From: Torymus aiolomorphi
Lineage: Eukaryota; Arthropoda; Insecta; Hymenoptera; Torymidae
DNA length: 64,000 nucleotides
Assembly (NCBI GenBank): GCA_036365515.1
Contig: CM070874.1
Coordinates: 218,410,942-218,474,941 of the forward strand
Direction: 5' to 3'
Position numbers and translations under genes: made by a program. Under the pieces are notes generated by a model. It saw only the letters and a list, made by a program, of their open reading frames with translations. It was not told the origin of the DNA and did no database searches. Below, piece after piece: positions 12,270-26,577 of the stretch. How positions within the stretch are numbered: the stretch's first letter is position 1; each line of letters begins with the position of its first letter.

Positions 12270-13470
12270 TTATATGAGACCGTCGGGTTAGAAGAAAAAG
12301 ATGCTATCTCATCGACGCGCTGAAAAAGATGCTAACTCGTTGAGATTTGGAAAACATGCTATCTCGGCAAATATTTTTTTTCGTGAAAATTTAAGTTGGC
12401 ACCTCTGCAGAAACTTTTATAGAAAATTGTTTTTTCCATATATTTATTTTGATTACCAATGATAATAAATGTACAGGATAGTACTTTACTATAAACTTGA
12501 CTCTCTTACTATATTGACCTTTTTAGAATTTTAAATCAATAATAAAACTTATTGAAAAATTGACATTTAAACAAAATTTTTATATTACTTTAGTATGATT
12601 ATATTATGCTTAATTGCCGTTCATTTATGAGAAAAATCGATAAATTTCATAATTCTTCATTTAGTTTGAGATTTTATTCTATCCACTAACTGATCTAGCT
12701 TACAATATCCACGAAATATGGGGCAAATCGATATTTTGTAGCTGACGCAATCGTTAGTTAATTGTTGCACATCAGCTGTCAGGTAACGCTAACAAGCCGA
12801 TTGCAAAAACGTGAAATGATAAATACCAACCAAACTCACCAAACACACTAAAAAATAAATAAATAATTGGAATACAAAAATAATGTTTTACCGACCGTCC
12901 CCCTCTACCTACAAAAATCTGCGTTTTAAAATGTAAATTTTTAATTTAATATTTTACGATCATGAAAGATAATGAAAACCCATTTATAAAAAAACCCAAA
13001 ACGATTTTGTGCATTGCGCAAAATCTACTAAAATGTAATGCAGATGAGCATGAGATGTAGACAAAAAATTTGTAAACGTTCGTGAATGTTAATGTTCGAC
13101 ACAGCTTTGAACTCGCTTATTCCGCACTTATTTGGGGTTTGGGTTGTTTATTTTATTAAAATTGTTATTGTTGGCACGCGTTTACATGTATGTATACTAT
13201 TTTTCTTATATAAAAGGTCAATATAGTAATACAGTCAAGTTTGTAGTAAAGTACTATTCTATAAATTTATTATCATTGATAATCAAACTAAATATATTGA
13301 AAAAAACAATTTTCTTTAAAAGTTTTTGCAGAGATGCCAACTTAAATTTTCACGAAAAAAAAATATTTGCCGAGAAAGCATGTTTTCCAAATCTCAGCGA
13401 AGTAGCATCTTTTTCAGCGCGTCGACGAGATAGTATCTTTTTCCTCTAACCCGATGAGATATAGCATGGA
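12270..13470. mobile_element. Non-autonomous TIR element, ~1.2 kb, TCGGGTTAGA ends
   Basis: Arms of about 270 bp (12275-12545 and 13200-13470) are inverse copies. Both start near tcgggttaga and carry matching blocks such as aaaaagatgctatctc and tcgacgcgctgaaaaagatg. The core (12550-13190) has no transposase. It sits in transposase intron 5. Edges are approximate and the target duplication is not resolved. Confidence 0.65.
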
Positions 13471-13813
13471 AAGAAATATCCAATATTTAGCTGTGGCGCC
13501 GTGACCACCCATGACGTATATTTTGCTCATATGTAGATATAAATTTTTATTTTTTACGCGGAAACAAACATAATTTAATTATTTTCTATAGATAACATTT
13601 TGAAAATCAAAGAAATTTCTATTATGAATCTTAAAAGGGCTAAGAATAATATAAGCCCGACTGTTGAGGCCAAAATGAAAACTCGAAAAAGAGATGAGAA
13701 AATAAGAGATGCTTGGCTAGGATTGACAGCTAAATCGCCATGGTCGGTAGCTAAGTTTATTGAAGAAGTCTCAGGATATGCAGTGTCAGAATCTGTAGAA
13801 GTTGTAATACAAG

Positions 13814-14624
<811 letters not shown>

Positions 14625-15340
14625 CTTGTGAAAGAATTGACAAATGTCAATCTCTTAATGAATCTGAAGACGAGATTATTGACTCAGACAATGAAGATAA
14701 AGAAGTAGACTTTCCAAATTTTAATTTCAACGAAGATATAGAAAGTGAAAGTCCTATCGAAGAGAGCCATGAAGCTACTAAAGCGGTACTACCTGATTTT
14801 GCTATTGTTACCCAGCATTCTGATATTAATCGTAAGTAGTATTTTTCTACTTATAATTAGTTATTTTATTCAGCCAGATAATCGATATAACAATATTTTT
14901 ATATTATTTTCTGTTGTAGAATGGAAACTAAGTCAAGAGCCTGTACCAGTACCAAGAAAACTCCAAAAAATGCTAAATATAGAAGAGCGAAAATAATAGC
15001 TGGTAACAAAGCTTCGATGAAGAAAATTAAAGTTAAAACATTGACGAAAAGAACGTCAAGAAAAAAAGTTGATCCCGATTTCGAATATTTTTAGAAGATA
15101 ATATACGATTGCTCGCCAGCAGTAAGGTAATGTCTCCTACTTACAGGGCCGGATTAAGGAATTCAAAATTACAAGAATTGTCTTCTTTGTAAAAACGTTA
15201 TCTTTTAAAAATGATCTAATATTTATGAAATTTCCAATATCTTTGCTTTGATTATTTGAACATTTATTATTATTATTTTAGTATTACAAATTATTTTACA
15301 TTATCTCAAAATAGATTCATTTATGAGTACGCGTTGAGCG

Positions 15341-16897
15341 TTACTTGTCTCTGAAACAAAGGAGTCATTTTTAGCCCAATATGTAGCACAAGCACTTTTT
15401 CTGGGCAAAAACTGGAGTTAATAACACGATTTGCAACGTCGGAGGATGTACTACGTTGGTATCTAATTTTCGCTTCACATAATTTTGATGATACACACAT
15501 AAGTGAGGCATGTACGGCCCTTCTTTTACATGGCATCAAGAAAGGTAAGCCCGAGACTATCGTCGAATTCCACTCAGTATTTGGCTGGTGCTTCTGTCTG
15601 CTGTTGCGTTGGCGTTCAGAGAAACGAGGAATCGTGATGTTGGAGTTCACTGATATCCTAACGTACGGACTTTTGAGTCACTTTTCAAAGCAAAGAAATA
15701 TCTGCTATCAGAACCTTCAAAAGTATGAAGTATAATAGCAATGTTCGTACCTAGGATGTTAAGTTATATTACGCGCTCACATTGTGATAATGAACTCAAG
15801 GGTTGACAAAGATGGTCTGAGGGATTATTCATCACAAACCGCGTGAAATGTTACGTCCGTGGTGAACATCATCTCTTCCAACTGCAAAGGCATGATAGAT
15901 ATGCCTTCACATCTTTCTTTTTTCAGGTGTATAGTGGCTGAATTTTTTTCTTTACAGCCGCAAAAGGGAAAAGATTTTTCGGAGGGTAAGTGTATTTTTA
16001 ATGAAAAAGAAAAGTTTTAATTAAATATTTTATTACTTTTCCTGATTTTCAGAATTTATAAGTTACTGATAAATAACCTAGGGGGTTTTGTGACCCGCTG
16101 AACTCGTTTTTTAAATCTACTTCAGTGTATCACTGCAAGCTCATGGCCAGGAGATATTTCTTGCGCAAATCATATAGCTTTCAGAAAGAATCTCAGAATG
16201 CCTATAGTAGCTTATCGTACCGACAGACTCGATTTTGGGACTATTTAAGTGTACGACTTCACGCGCATAGCCGCGAGACGATTTATGCGCTAGGAAGGCC
16301 TGAGTAGTACTTTCCGATTAGGTAGCCTTAGATCCGCGATAAAAACTTTATTTTGCGCAAAAGTCGTCCTTTGGACATGTAGGTGCAATTATACATTTGA
16401 ATAGACCTCGAAAATAAACTCAGCATAAAGGCTTTCATTTTTGCGAAAATCGTCTTCTGGGCATGCGCGTGAAGACCTACACTAAATAGATCTAATAACG
16501 AGTTCAGCGGGTCAAAAAACCCTCTGTAGGAGTAATATCTCAAGTTTTTACTGAAATATCAGACTTGTTTCTTAAGTAATTACTTAAGCTATTACTTAAA
16601 TAACAGACTTATTTCTGAAGTAATTTCTTAAGTAATTGCTGAAGTTATTACTAAAATATTAGACTTATTTCTTAAGAAATTACTGAAGTAATTTCTCAAT
16701 TTAATACTTGATTATCGTTTTTTAAGGTAATTACTTACGTTTTACTTAAGAAGTTAATTAAGCAATGGCTTAAGACGTTACCGTTGGTAACGCGAAGTTG
16801 ACTCCGAAAAGAAAACAGTCTGATTGACGGTTGTTATAATGCGCCCCGCACTCCTATTGGTGGTTATTTCTCCGGTTGGGCAAATCTTCGGGGATTC
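15341..16897 (-). repeat. MULE right terminal inverted repeat
   Basis: Inverse of 203-1708, ending ggcaaatcttcggggattc. It retains about 70 bp missing from the left copy. Stretch 15095-15340 between the transposase end and this TIR is AT-rich and holds nothing recognisable. Confidence 0.85.
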
Positions 16898-18455
16898 CTT
16901 TTAAGGCGGTCTTACACCTAAATATTTTGAAAAAATCAAATTTTTTTTATTGAATTTTTTGATTATATATGTTATTTCGAACCTAAATAAACTATAGTAT
17001 GGATCAATAATTAAAAAACTTTTAAATAATCCTCTGAAAGAGCTTACTATCTTTAAAATGACGAGAAAATTGATTTTCTTGTTTTTTGCCTTTTTTATAG
17101 ACTTCTGATAGAAAAACGTTATTTACTTAAATGTGTTATAAAATATCAAAAAACATTATTTATATAAGTATATGCTTATATAAATCCTTATATAAGGATA
17201 AAAGAAAATAATTAAATTCACATACAGTATTATAAAAATTAAATAAACCATATTGTGGAATTCGAAATCCAGTGGAGTCGTCTTGTGACCATTTCCCACT
17301 TCTGCTTCTAGTAAAGTGACCCTTCCGTGACCGAAATTCGACAGCAATTCACTATATTAATACTCCCTTTTGTACCTATACCTATATATATAAAACTAAT
17401 GCCAGTGTAAACACAGAGGCACAGCCGCACAGCTGACAGCTCAAAAGCTCAAATGAGCAGAGATACATAACTATGTGATTTCAACAGTTTGTTTTGCAGA
17501 GTTTTGGCTTCCTCAAATAGAAAGATTTTTTTCATAATGTTTCATTATTTGTATTCATAAGTCAATTTAGGACTGAAAATTTAATGAATTATATGTGAAG
17601 ATATATATGTAAAAGTATTTATAATTGTGATTATAATACAAGCGTGCAGTGACAGTTTTGTTTAAATTTGGAAATTATAGCTTCATTTCAAGATGCATGA
17701 GATTGCTGTATGAAAGTTAATACAGAAAAACAAGTGGATTTAGTTAAGTATTCGAAGGAAGAAGCTGTAATAATTCTTTACGGATAGAAATAAATACATC
17801 TTTTTTCTAAAAAAGGTGAAAGTGAAATAATTGAGTTTAGCTTACTATAGGATATAATTTAATTCAGAAGAGTTGTGAATTACAATACGTGTCAAGATGT
17901 ATCTACGCAGAAAAGCGACAAGCCTGCTTAGCACACAAGAAATACATAATACAGGCTTGAATTCAAGATATATTTAATATACAATATGCGTATTCAAGTA
18001 ATCATTGACAAAATGGGCTTTTCGGCTTTTATGTATTTATGTACTTTTTTGGCCATAACAGTGATGGCTTCTTAAGTTGCGATTAGGATTTCATATTTCA
18101 TAAGACCTGCTGCATATTCTACATTAATCTTAGTATAATAAATAATAATATAACTCAGTACAATGTGTTAAAAAGTGACTCAACAGCGAATAACTCAAAA
18201 GTACAAAAGCGAAGGGCAGATTGTTAGCAATAACTTTGAATGGAACGCATGCTGTTAGATTAGCAATATCTTTTAAAGGAACAGATGCATGCAAGGTGTC
18301 AGAGCTTCTGTTTCAACATATTTATATAGAATAACATATCTTAGGTGTACAGGAAACTGAGTTTCATGAAGGGAAAAAAATTGGGAACCTAATGGCTGGT
18401 TATTTTTGAAGTTTTATGGTATTTTTCTTTGTAGGCTTATTTCTCAAAATGTCAT

Positions 18456-18790
18456 TTTTTAAAGTTTGGCGTTACTTTAAAAAAAACTATTCCATTGATT
18501 TTGATGGGAGAGGACCTGAATTACTTGAAATTTATTCATCTATGGCAGGAAGAGTTCGAAATATGAAAAGTATTTTATTAAATAATTTTAAAATGGTAAA
18601 ATTCACAAAAAAACATAAAAATTTATAAAATTCATGAATTTAAAGCAGTTTTTTCCATAAAAAAAATATTAATTTTCAGAAATTTTATTTTTTCAACTCT
18701 TCCTGCCATAACTGCATGAATTTCAGGTAATTTAGTTCCTCTCCCATAAAAATCAATGGAATAGTTTTTTTTTAAAGTTACGCCAATTGA
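18456..18790. repeat. Internal inverted repeat of the TTAA element
   Basis: Left arm contains ccattgattttgatgggag and gcaggaagagttcgaa; the right arm contains the inverses (ctcccataaaaatcaatgg; caactcttcctgcc). Arms are about 130 bp each and could fold into a hairpin. Confidence 0.7.
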
Positions 18791-18874
18791 AAAAAATTGA
18801 AAATGCTATATCTCTGAGTAAAATTGATCTGCAGATTATCTTGGGCCATATTATCAGAATTAGTGTATATTTGT

Positions 18875-18984
<110 letters not shown>

Positions 18985-19244
18985 ATATTGTTTAAACTCC
19001 TTTTTTCTTTTTTTTATAGCTCATTTTGACCTCAGAAGCCACTAGGTGTAAGACCGCCTTAATTGGTGTTTTGCACTGAATTCACTATAATTATATTATA
19101 TTTATGAACACTGATCACTTTTTAAGAATACAATAATATTTGTATCGGGTAGATAGATCACTGCGTTATTTTTTATCAGTGAGATTCCAATCACTCGAGA
19201 AAAGCACAGGCTGAGCTTATTCCATGAGTCTTCAAAAAAATTCA

Positions 19245-19814
19245 CCAGCTCTTCTAAGTAATAATCGAAGAAACCTGGCTAAGCGGATTTGGCGAGCTGC
19301 CAATTCTCCTCTTCCAGCAAAATCTGTCCTGTATAATGCAGTATCACTATCTACTATCAGTAGCCCATATCTAGATTTTGACATCATAGCACTGGTTTTT
19401 ATCAAAAGCTGAGTTTGGTGGTCAGAGTTATATGCACGGGTAGTTGCAACATTGTCAAGTACACTATCCCCACTGATGTTATACCTTTCAGCTACAGCAT
19501 TTAATCTTTCAGGTCTTAAAGTACCTTCAGTATCATATGTATATGCACTTAGCCTCTGCATCTTCCATATCAACAGGTAGTTGGCAGTTAACAGCTAAAG
19601 TGTGACAAAATTGTGATTTTCCGGTTCTAAATTCTCCAAAGATTTCTGTAATAGATCCTGTTTCCATTTCACCTCCTAAAAGTCTGTCTAATTGTATTAC
19701 TTGTAGCCTATGAAGACTTTGCCGATGTAATGAGAAGTTACTAGCATTACTACTGGTGCTCGTCCTTTAATAAGAATCTGCTCCAGAGGTTAAAGTCTGA
19801 GAGAATTCTATAAT
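19245..19814 (-). pseudogene. RAD51: RAD51 recombinase, core exon, copy A (pseudogene)
   Basis: Reads from an intron acceptor (tttcag at the 19814 edge) through the RecA-like ATPase core. It contains [17 protein letters not shown] (Walker A, GEFRTGKS), [37 protein letters not shown], and [16 protein letters not shown] (Walker B) to [24 protein letters not shown]51 forms the nucleoprotein filament for homologous recombination. Here only this exon is visible. A frameshift lies between AEAKCIYI and DTEGT (about 19545-19560). The C-terminal third, with the DNA-binding L2 region, is absent, and homology stops after GEF. The preserved intron acceptor argues against a processed retrocopy. No intact copy is in the window. 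Confidence 0.85.
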
Positions 19815-20473
19815 CTGAAAATGAAAAAAATTTTCACAAAGTATCTATTTTTTATTTTTTTTAAGTTATATTTATTTTTCCCGCTAAAACTATGTAGAAT
19901 TTTAATATCTTCAAGAGATCTACTAGTCGGAAACATAACAAACAATACACAAAGCAACAATTCTCTTTAAAAATGAACATGTGAAAAACGAAAAGAAATG
20001 TTTAAACTTATCTAATATACAATCGCTTTCCATAAAAAGTAAAAAAAACCTTCAAAATAGATCCTTGCATGTACGAATTCAAAGCACTGACATCTTCGCA
20101 CAGACATTGACTAAATTTCTTGAAGTAGATGAATGCTTCTTAAACATGGCTCCAAAATATTTCAAATAAATAAGACTTGTAAGGGTACTAGATCTAATAA
20201 TCATACTACTGCATCACAATCAGCTAGCAAGTTAAAATATTGGTTGTATATTCAAAAAGTAGCCATTACAGTAATTTATATTATGGTTTCATGTACTGTA
20301 TATTCACAGAACAGATGGCTCCTCTGAAACATTTGGCGCCCCTCACCATAACCCAATCATTAATTATATTATTGTCAACACTTGGATTCGTTGAAGTTTT
20401 CACTAGAAACCACTTGAATTAATAACCCATCCGATACATCTTGCAAAATTAAAAACAAAAGTTTGTGAACTAA
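19815..20473. other. RAD51 unit A intron/flank
   Basis: AT-rich, partly matched by unit B (37087-37160 and 36010-36095). I see no second exon. It ends at the TAA target site of the next element. Confidence 0.45.
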
Positions 20474-21310
20474 CAAGGAAAGTACCCCAACCCGAACTCA
20501 CCGATTTTGATGATTTTTGGATATGTTGTAGTGCATTGAAAAATAAGAGATACGTGTTTTTTTTATCGGCGGAAAAACATATCTAAGGGGTGAAAACCAC
20601 CCTCAAAGTTCACCCCCAAAAACAGTTTTTTTTAAATATCTTTTTTTGTAATCAATATTTTTTAATAAAACCGAGTGGGTAATAATCCTTATAAAAACTG
20701 TAACAAATTTTGATAGATTTGACTTTTAGTGGTTGCAACCCCTATTTTTAATAGGCGAAAAATTGAAAAATTGACGTCAATTTCTGCAGTAGAAATTTGA
20801 AAAATACTTTAATCATGACCAAATATTTATGTTTATAAAGAAAATAAAAAAATAAAGTTAACTTTTTTTTGCATTTTTAATAAAAATATTTTTAGAGGGT
20901 AAAATCACCCCTATTAATGAAAATTAGTATTTTCGATAATACGATAGTTTAAAATCGAATTTTTAAACTTTTAGTACTTTGTAGACGTCGTTATAGTAAA
21001 AATATTCTAAAAACACACTTAAGGGGTGAAAACCGCCCTCAAAGTTCACCCCCAAAAACAGTTTTTTTTAAATATCTTTTTTTGTAATCAATATTTTTTA
21101 ATAAAACCACGTGGGTAATAATCCTCATAAAAAGTGTAACGAATTCTGGTTGTTTTGATCTTCGGGGGTTGCAACCCCTAATTTTAATAGGCGAAAAAGT
21201 AACAAATTGAAATCAATTTCTGAAGTAAAAACTTGAATAATAGTTTAATTATGACCAAATATTTCTGTTTATAAAGAAAATAGAAAAATAAGGTTAATGT
21301 TTTTCTGTAT
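20474..21310 (+). repeat. Left TIR of the TAA element, with two internal subrepeats
   Basis: Inverse of about 35100-35937. Two similar blocks (about 20575-20900 and 21010-21330) share gttcacccccaaaaacag, taataatcctyataaaaa and ggttgcaacccct. Confidence 0.8.
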
Positions 21311-21924
21311 TTTGAATACAAAATATTTTTAGAGGGTAAAACCAGCCTTATTAATAATAGTTAGTATCTAACAAGTAGATAATGCGATGGTTTTAAACAA
21401 ATTTTTTAGTTTTCTGCACTCGATAGCCGTTGCTGTATTTAAAATATTATAAAAACGTAACGAATAATTTAATTATTATTATAATATTATTTTAAGGTTT
21501 TGAATAATTATATGTATAATAATGACGTATACACCATGATATTCCACTTGTCATTATTAAATAAAATAATGTTATTTTTGTTGAATAGAGTTTTTTTAAT
21601 CAGTTTAAAATCGTTAATATAAAAATAAAAATAAAATTAACAATTTTAAATTGTTTTAAAACCATACAATGAAAATAGCATTATTTTGTTTAGTAATTAT
21701 ATGTAGAATATTATAGTGCGTAAAATTATTCTGTATAATTTATTTTTTCGTTAATCATAAAACGTTTGTGTAGAAAAGAGATAGAATCCTTCAATTATCA
21801 AATTTTATATAGCAAACGAAAAATAAATATTAAAACTGAACCAAATGAAATTTTGTTATTAAATTCTTTTGTTCATGGATACGTTAAAAGTGTAAACAAC
21901 TAAAAAACAAAGTTAAAAATACAC
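21311..21924. other. AT-rich interior of TAA element
   Basis: No gene seen; very AT-rich. Confidence 0.4.
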
Positions 21925-22203
21925 CTAACGAAATTTTTTATCTGTTCTATAGATATCGTAAAAGTTTTTGTAAACATAAGATATCAGTTTAATTTCCATG
22001 TCTATACTGGACGGACGTGATTCACAATCAGAGTTAAATAATTTTTTCAATATTTTTAAATTTAAATTGATAAAATAATTTATCCTTAATTTCTGTTTGA
22101 TTGAGAACGTAAGAAATTTCATTTCTAATGTATATTCTTCATTCCATTTACACAAACTATTCACGAAAGTAATTAAAGCAATAGATAAAGTAAAATATTT
22201 CAT
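21925..22203 (-). CDS. Small secreted-protein-like ORF, 92 codons
   Basis: Starts at an ATG (22203) and begins MKYFTLSIALITFVNSLC, a good-looking signal peptide (short basic start, hydrophobic core, small residues before C18). About 74 residues follow that are rich in Lys, Ile, Leu and Tyr, with a single further Cys in DCESRP. I do not recognise a family. It lies inside the TAA element, opposite in strand to the transposase, between the left TIR and a MITE. It could be cargo, a fragment of a host gene, or chance in AT-rich DNA; nothing in the sequence proves expression. Confidence 0.3.
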   Translation of the reverse strand: MKYFTLSIALITFVNSLCKWNEEYTLEMKFLTFSIKQKLRINYFINLNLKILKKLFNSDCESRPSSIDMEIKLISYVYKNFYDIYRTDKKFR

Positions 22204-22334
22204 AGTATATTGTAAATCTGTTACAGATATTCTTATTAATAGTTTTTTATATTAATGATCGCAAAATTAGTTCATTTTCATTATTTTTTATAATTATTTT
22301 TCGTTTGTGACAAGATATACATTTTGAAGTACTA

Positions 22335-23107
22335 CCCTGGTTAAAAAAATTTTTGTGTAAAAATGTGCAAAAATGTTTAAAAGTGTTTAAAAAAAGTTTA
22401 AAAAGATGTAAATCTGTGTAATTTTATTTATTTCTGTTCTATTTCGTCACACAGTTTTACACGTTTTTAAACATTTTTACACAGAAATAAACCTTTTTAA
22501 ACGTTTTAAAATAAATTTAAATAGATATGTTTCTCTAATTTTGTAAAATAAAAACTTTTAAACAATTTTACACATTTATAAACAAAAATAAACATTTATA
22601 AACAAAAATATACATTTTTAAATATTTTTAAACATTTTTAAGTATTTTTAAACATTTTTAAACAGAAATAAACTTTTCTAAACATTTTTAAATGAAAATA
22701 AACTTTTTTGAACATTTATTAACATTTTTGCACTTTCACCGTAACTCTTGTAAATTTTCTTATTATAAGAAAATTTATAAAAATTTTGGTGAAAGTGCAA
22801 AAATGTTAATAAATGTTTGAAAAGGTTTATTTTTGGATAAAAATGTTTATTTTTGTTTAAAAATGATAAAAAAAAATTTTTTGGAATACAGTAACAAAAA
22901 TAAATAGTTTTACACATTTTTAAACATTTTTAAACTTTTAAACTTTTTTTGGGACTCTAATTCTGACTCCTAATGGAAATATTTATTTCTGTTTAAAAAT
23001 GTTTATTTTTGTGTAAATTTGTGTAAAAAAGTGTGCCGAAATACAACATTTTTACACACTTATAAACATTTCTGAACATTTTTACACAAAAATTATTTCC
23101 ACCAGGG
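22335..23107. mobile_element. MITE with CCCTGGT ends, made of TGTAAAA/TTTAAAAATG motifs
   Basis: Left tip ccctggttaaaaaaatttttg and right tip inverse (caaaaattatttccaccaggg) enclose a series of direct and inverted aacatttttaaac-type motifs, so most of it is self-complementary. Non-autonomous; target duplication unresolved. Open frames inside are artefacts of the repeats. Confidence 0.65.
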
Positions 23108-23394
23108 AAATTAGAGAATCATTTTTTTTTAAACCATGTATTTACAAAATAATTGTGAATTTTTTAATTTTAATTTTATTCTTTATATATCCGCCAAATA
23201 AACGTGTAAATTTATTTTGCATTGACGAGTTAAGTTTTTTAAATGGTTGTTTTTTAAATGATATTATTTTAATTGATATTATGATCAATAAGGCAGTATA
23301 GGTGCATATATACTTTTAGGATTAGAAATTCTTTATTTATATATAATGTATATGTTTTTATTATGTAATGTTAAATATTTTTTTAGTATTCACG
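23108..23394. other. Spacer before pogo-like transposase
   Basis: AT-rich; nothing recognisable except a possible intron acceptor (ttttttttag) just before 23395. Confidence 0.35.
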
Positions 23395-25044
23395 ATGAGA
23401 GTCAATCCTTTAAACGTAATCAATTTATTGCTGGCATACTTTCAAACATTGGAATTACCGATTAATAGCCCAACTACTTATCAAGAAAATCAGTTAGCGG
23501 AAAACATAGAAAATATTTGATTAGACTCGATGAACTAATTTCACGACATAGAAATAATTTCAGAAGAATCGTTAGATTTCCAGGAGGAATGCAAAGATCC
23601 TGATGCACAAATTATCGAGGACGAAATAATGCATCATTTTCCTTCTCCTGTAGAATTTCCAACAAATCAGTGTAAAGAAGATAAAGAAGATTTATCTTTT
23701 GATTATAAAGAAAGAGCAGTGAGTTATTGGAGAAGTGGGGAAAAAAAATTTGAGTCTTGAAAGTGTGAAAAGTAAATACAAAAAGGTATCTTCTATCAGT
23801 CAGCTTCGGCGTTGGGCTCACATAGTCAACCAAGGTAGTACATACAGAGAAAAAATTTCTTGAATTTGTGATTATGTATTACAAAATTTTAAATCTGCTG
23901 TTGACGCTGGCCTTATCGTGCATGATGAAGATTTTCGTCGCTGGGCATGACATACAAAGAAGGTTCTAGAATTTGATGATTTTAGATTTAAAGCTTCAAA
24001 ACACTGGTTATCAAAATTTAAAATCGCTCACAGAATTGTATCTAGAAAAATCAATAAATATGTTACCAAAAAAACTTTGGAAAGTAGTGCCAAACTGGAA
24101 GCACAAGCTCTTACATTTATTACTAATGTCAAGAAAGCTATTCAAGAAATTGGAATTCACAATACATATAATACAGATCAAAGTGGATTCCAGTTAGAAA
24201 TGCACTCCGGGAGGACACTTGCGGTGGAAGGCGTAAGTCAGATTCAATGTCTAGTACAATCTGTGTCATCGACGATACACAGCTACACGATACAACCACT
24301 GATATCAGGTGAAGGAAAACTTTTGTCACCTCTGTTTTTAGTTTTAAAAGGAAAAATCTGGCCAGTTTGGACCAATTGTAGAATCTCAATTGTTCGAACC
24401 TCAAAATGTATACGTAGAAGCCTCCAAATCTGGGAAACTAATTTCAAGTAAGTAATAATTAAATATAATTTAAAGATAATTGAAAGCTGATAAAAAAATA
24501 TTGAGTAAATTCTTTTATTCTAGATCTTTTTAAAATTTGGTTGAAGACAATTTTTCATCCAAATGTTGGTCCTACCAGTATATTGCTGCTAGATTCTTGG
24601 AGTGGTCACTGTGATCAAGTAATTGAAGAGACCATACCAGAAAATAAAATCGTTAATGTTATGAAAATTCCAACTGGAACAACAGGAAAAATCCAACCAT
24701 TTGATGTATACGGATTTCGAGTGTGGAAAAACTTTGTTCGACGTTTTTCAGATAACGTTATTTTAATGGATTATGATATGAAATTACATTCAAGAAACAA
24801 TATTATTAAGCTTCAGTCATTGGTTCATAACCAATTTTCGTCACCAAGATATTTAAATCATTTTAAATATTCTTGGTTTAAAAGTGGATATCTTGAAGAA
24901 AAACCGGAAAAATTTGATAATCCGGTTAATTTTAGTTTTGGAGATTCTTGTAGTTCAAAATGCGAAATTGAAGGCTGTCAAAATGTTGCAATTGTACGTT
25001 GTGGCTGGTGTAAAAAGTCCCTATGTTTTAAGCATTTTTTTTGA
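23395..25044 (+). pseudogene. Pogo-like (DDE_1 type) transposase, broken
   Basis: The N-terminal part has a helix-turn-helix region (ISQLRRWAHIVNQG) and a CENP-B-like second helix (FKASKHWLSKFKIAHRIVSRK). The catalytic core has D in NTDQSGF, D in LLLDSWSGHCD and D in IQPFDVYGF, so the DDD triad can be read. Exon 1 ends at 24447|gtaagt and exon 2 starts 24524 after a 76-bp intron. The C-terminus has a Cys/His cluster (CEIEGC...CGWCKKSLC..H). Damage: in-frame stops near 23518, 23869 and 23948, a frameshift in an A8 run near 23745, and another near 24350. AATAAA follows at about 25073. The enzyme would cut and paste its own TIR ends; this copy cannot as it stands. Confidence 0.75.
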
Positions 25045-25173
25045 TGATTATCACTACTGTTCAGACTTTAAAAAATAAAAAATGTTAAAGCATTTCTTCT
25101 AAATTGTATTAAATTCCATAAAAGTTTATATTAATAAGTGTGTCGCATTCTATCAAAAAATTGTTACGAAGAT

Positions 25174-26127
25174 TGTAATGTGGGATCTTAGTTATTTATT
25201 GAACAATGTGGGAATTAACTCAATTACTTTACTTTAGGATATTATTTGGATTAATAGATCAAACTCACATTACTTAAAATGATATATATAAGGTTTATTA
25301 TCATGAATTCAATTATTATAAAGACGAGACGCATATGTCTCGGTACCGGCTAGACTTACAAGATACACGTCGCGAGATTCGTGCGTATTAATAATCCTGA
25401 TACAGACAATTCAACAGGTCGCGCGCAGGCCAAATATTAGCTTCTTACCTTGAAGCTCCGCTCGTCGCCGCTGTCAGCAAGGCTCCACCAGTAGACCCTG
25501 GGCTCGAACATTCACACACACACACGGAGCTCTTTGCGAGAGCTCAACGAACACAGCGAAACCAAGATAATAAAAGACTCTAAATGCAAATAGATAACAA
25601 CAGGCCAACACGCCATAAAATAATTTGTACCGTTAATTTGTTGAAGTTACTAAGTTTCTCTGGTAAATCGCGAACGCGTGTGTCCGATTTCACGGTCAGA
25701 CAGAGAGTGAGCGCCCTTCATCCCGTCGCTCGCTCCGTCGATCGTCGCAGCGCTGTTGTCGATTCGCAGCTCGGCATGTTCGGCCGGTACATTTGGCAAC
25801 GTCTCGGTCTTAGCACTTTTCCATAGCGGCAGCAGCAGGCTTTTGGTATGGCTGGGCCAGGGCCATTTAGTGTGCAGCATATAGCCTCGAGACGTGCTTC
25901 ATGTCCGACTCGGGGGCGTCCGAGCTACTCGGCTTCACGCCTCCGGAACCGATGACTCCTCGTTGTTGCTGTAGGTGCGGGCTCGGGCTGCTCTCGTTCA
26001 TATTTCGCGCGGTTTGCTATGTCCCGGTACTCGTATATCTCCTCACTCACGCACACATTCATACAGCCACTTTGGTCTTAGCTTCGCCTTGCCGGAGTCT
26101 CGTCTGCTATAATATAACTCTCTCATA
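25174..26127 (-). repeat. Gypsy 3' LTR
   Basis: On the plus strand runs tgtaatgtgggatc to actctctcata. The internal side abuts a purine run on the minus strand (ggaggggggagt, 26128-26140), which is the polypurine tract for plus-strand priming. Short open frames duplicated in both LTRs are not genes. Confidence 0.92.
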
Positions 26128-26577
26128 ACTCCCCCCTCCTTAAACCGGACCTAGGATTTCGCAGAAGTCCGAAGGTACGGCCGCAAAATAGTTTTGGGAG
26201 AGTTATACCCGTGAGTTCGTTAATAGTAAAAAAGTATTGACATCAAAAGTATGAGAGGAAAGAGAGAAAAAACTATATTAAACGGATGATAATAAATTTT
26301 AAAAGAGTACCGAAAATAGAGGGAAAGAATAAAAAAAAGATTAGTCGGCTTCTCTTGCCGTTTTTAGTCCCGTCTATTATTTCTCGGTACTTCGTTGCTG
26401 ATCTCCGTAATTCTTACCTTGGTCTCGTTCTGCTCCGTTCATTCACTCTAAGAGGAATATTTAAATGTTGCATGCAGATATTTTAAAGACATGGTATGGT
26501 AAGTTACATGGACTTAGATTGGATCAGGCTTATGTGAGCTGTTCCCGAATCAGGCTTATCTTGGAGATTTGGCTTTA
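26128..26577 (-). other. Gypsy pol-to-LTR spacer with polypurine tract
   Basis: 450 bp between the pol stop and the 3' LTR. It holds the polypurine tract at the LTR edge and no third reading frame, so no envelope gene. Confidence 0.75.

Noticed and set aside
25584..26128. ORFs repeated at 34393-34937
   Set aside because: Both are within the Gypsy LTRs; identical placement in each LTR explains them.
26128..26577. Possible envelope gene downstream of pol
   Set aside because: Too short and without an open frame on the element strand, so not an errantivirus-type element.
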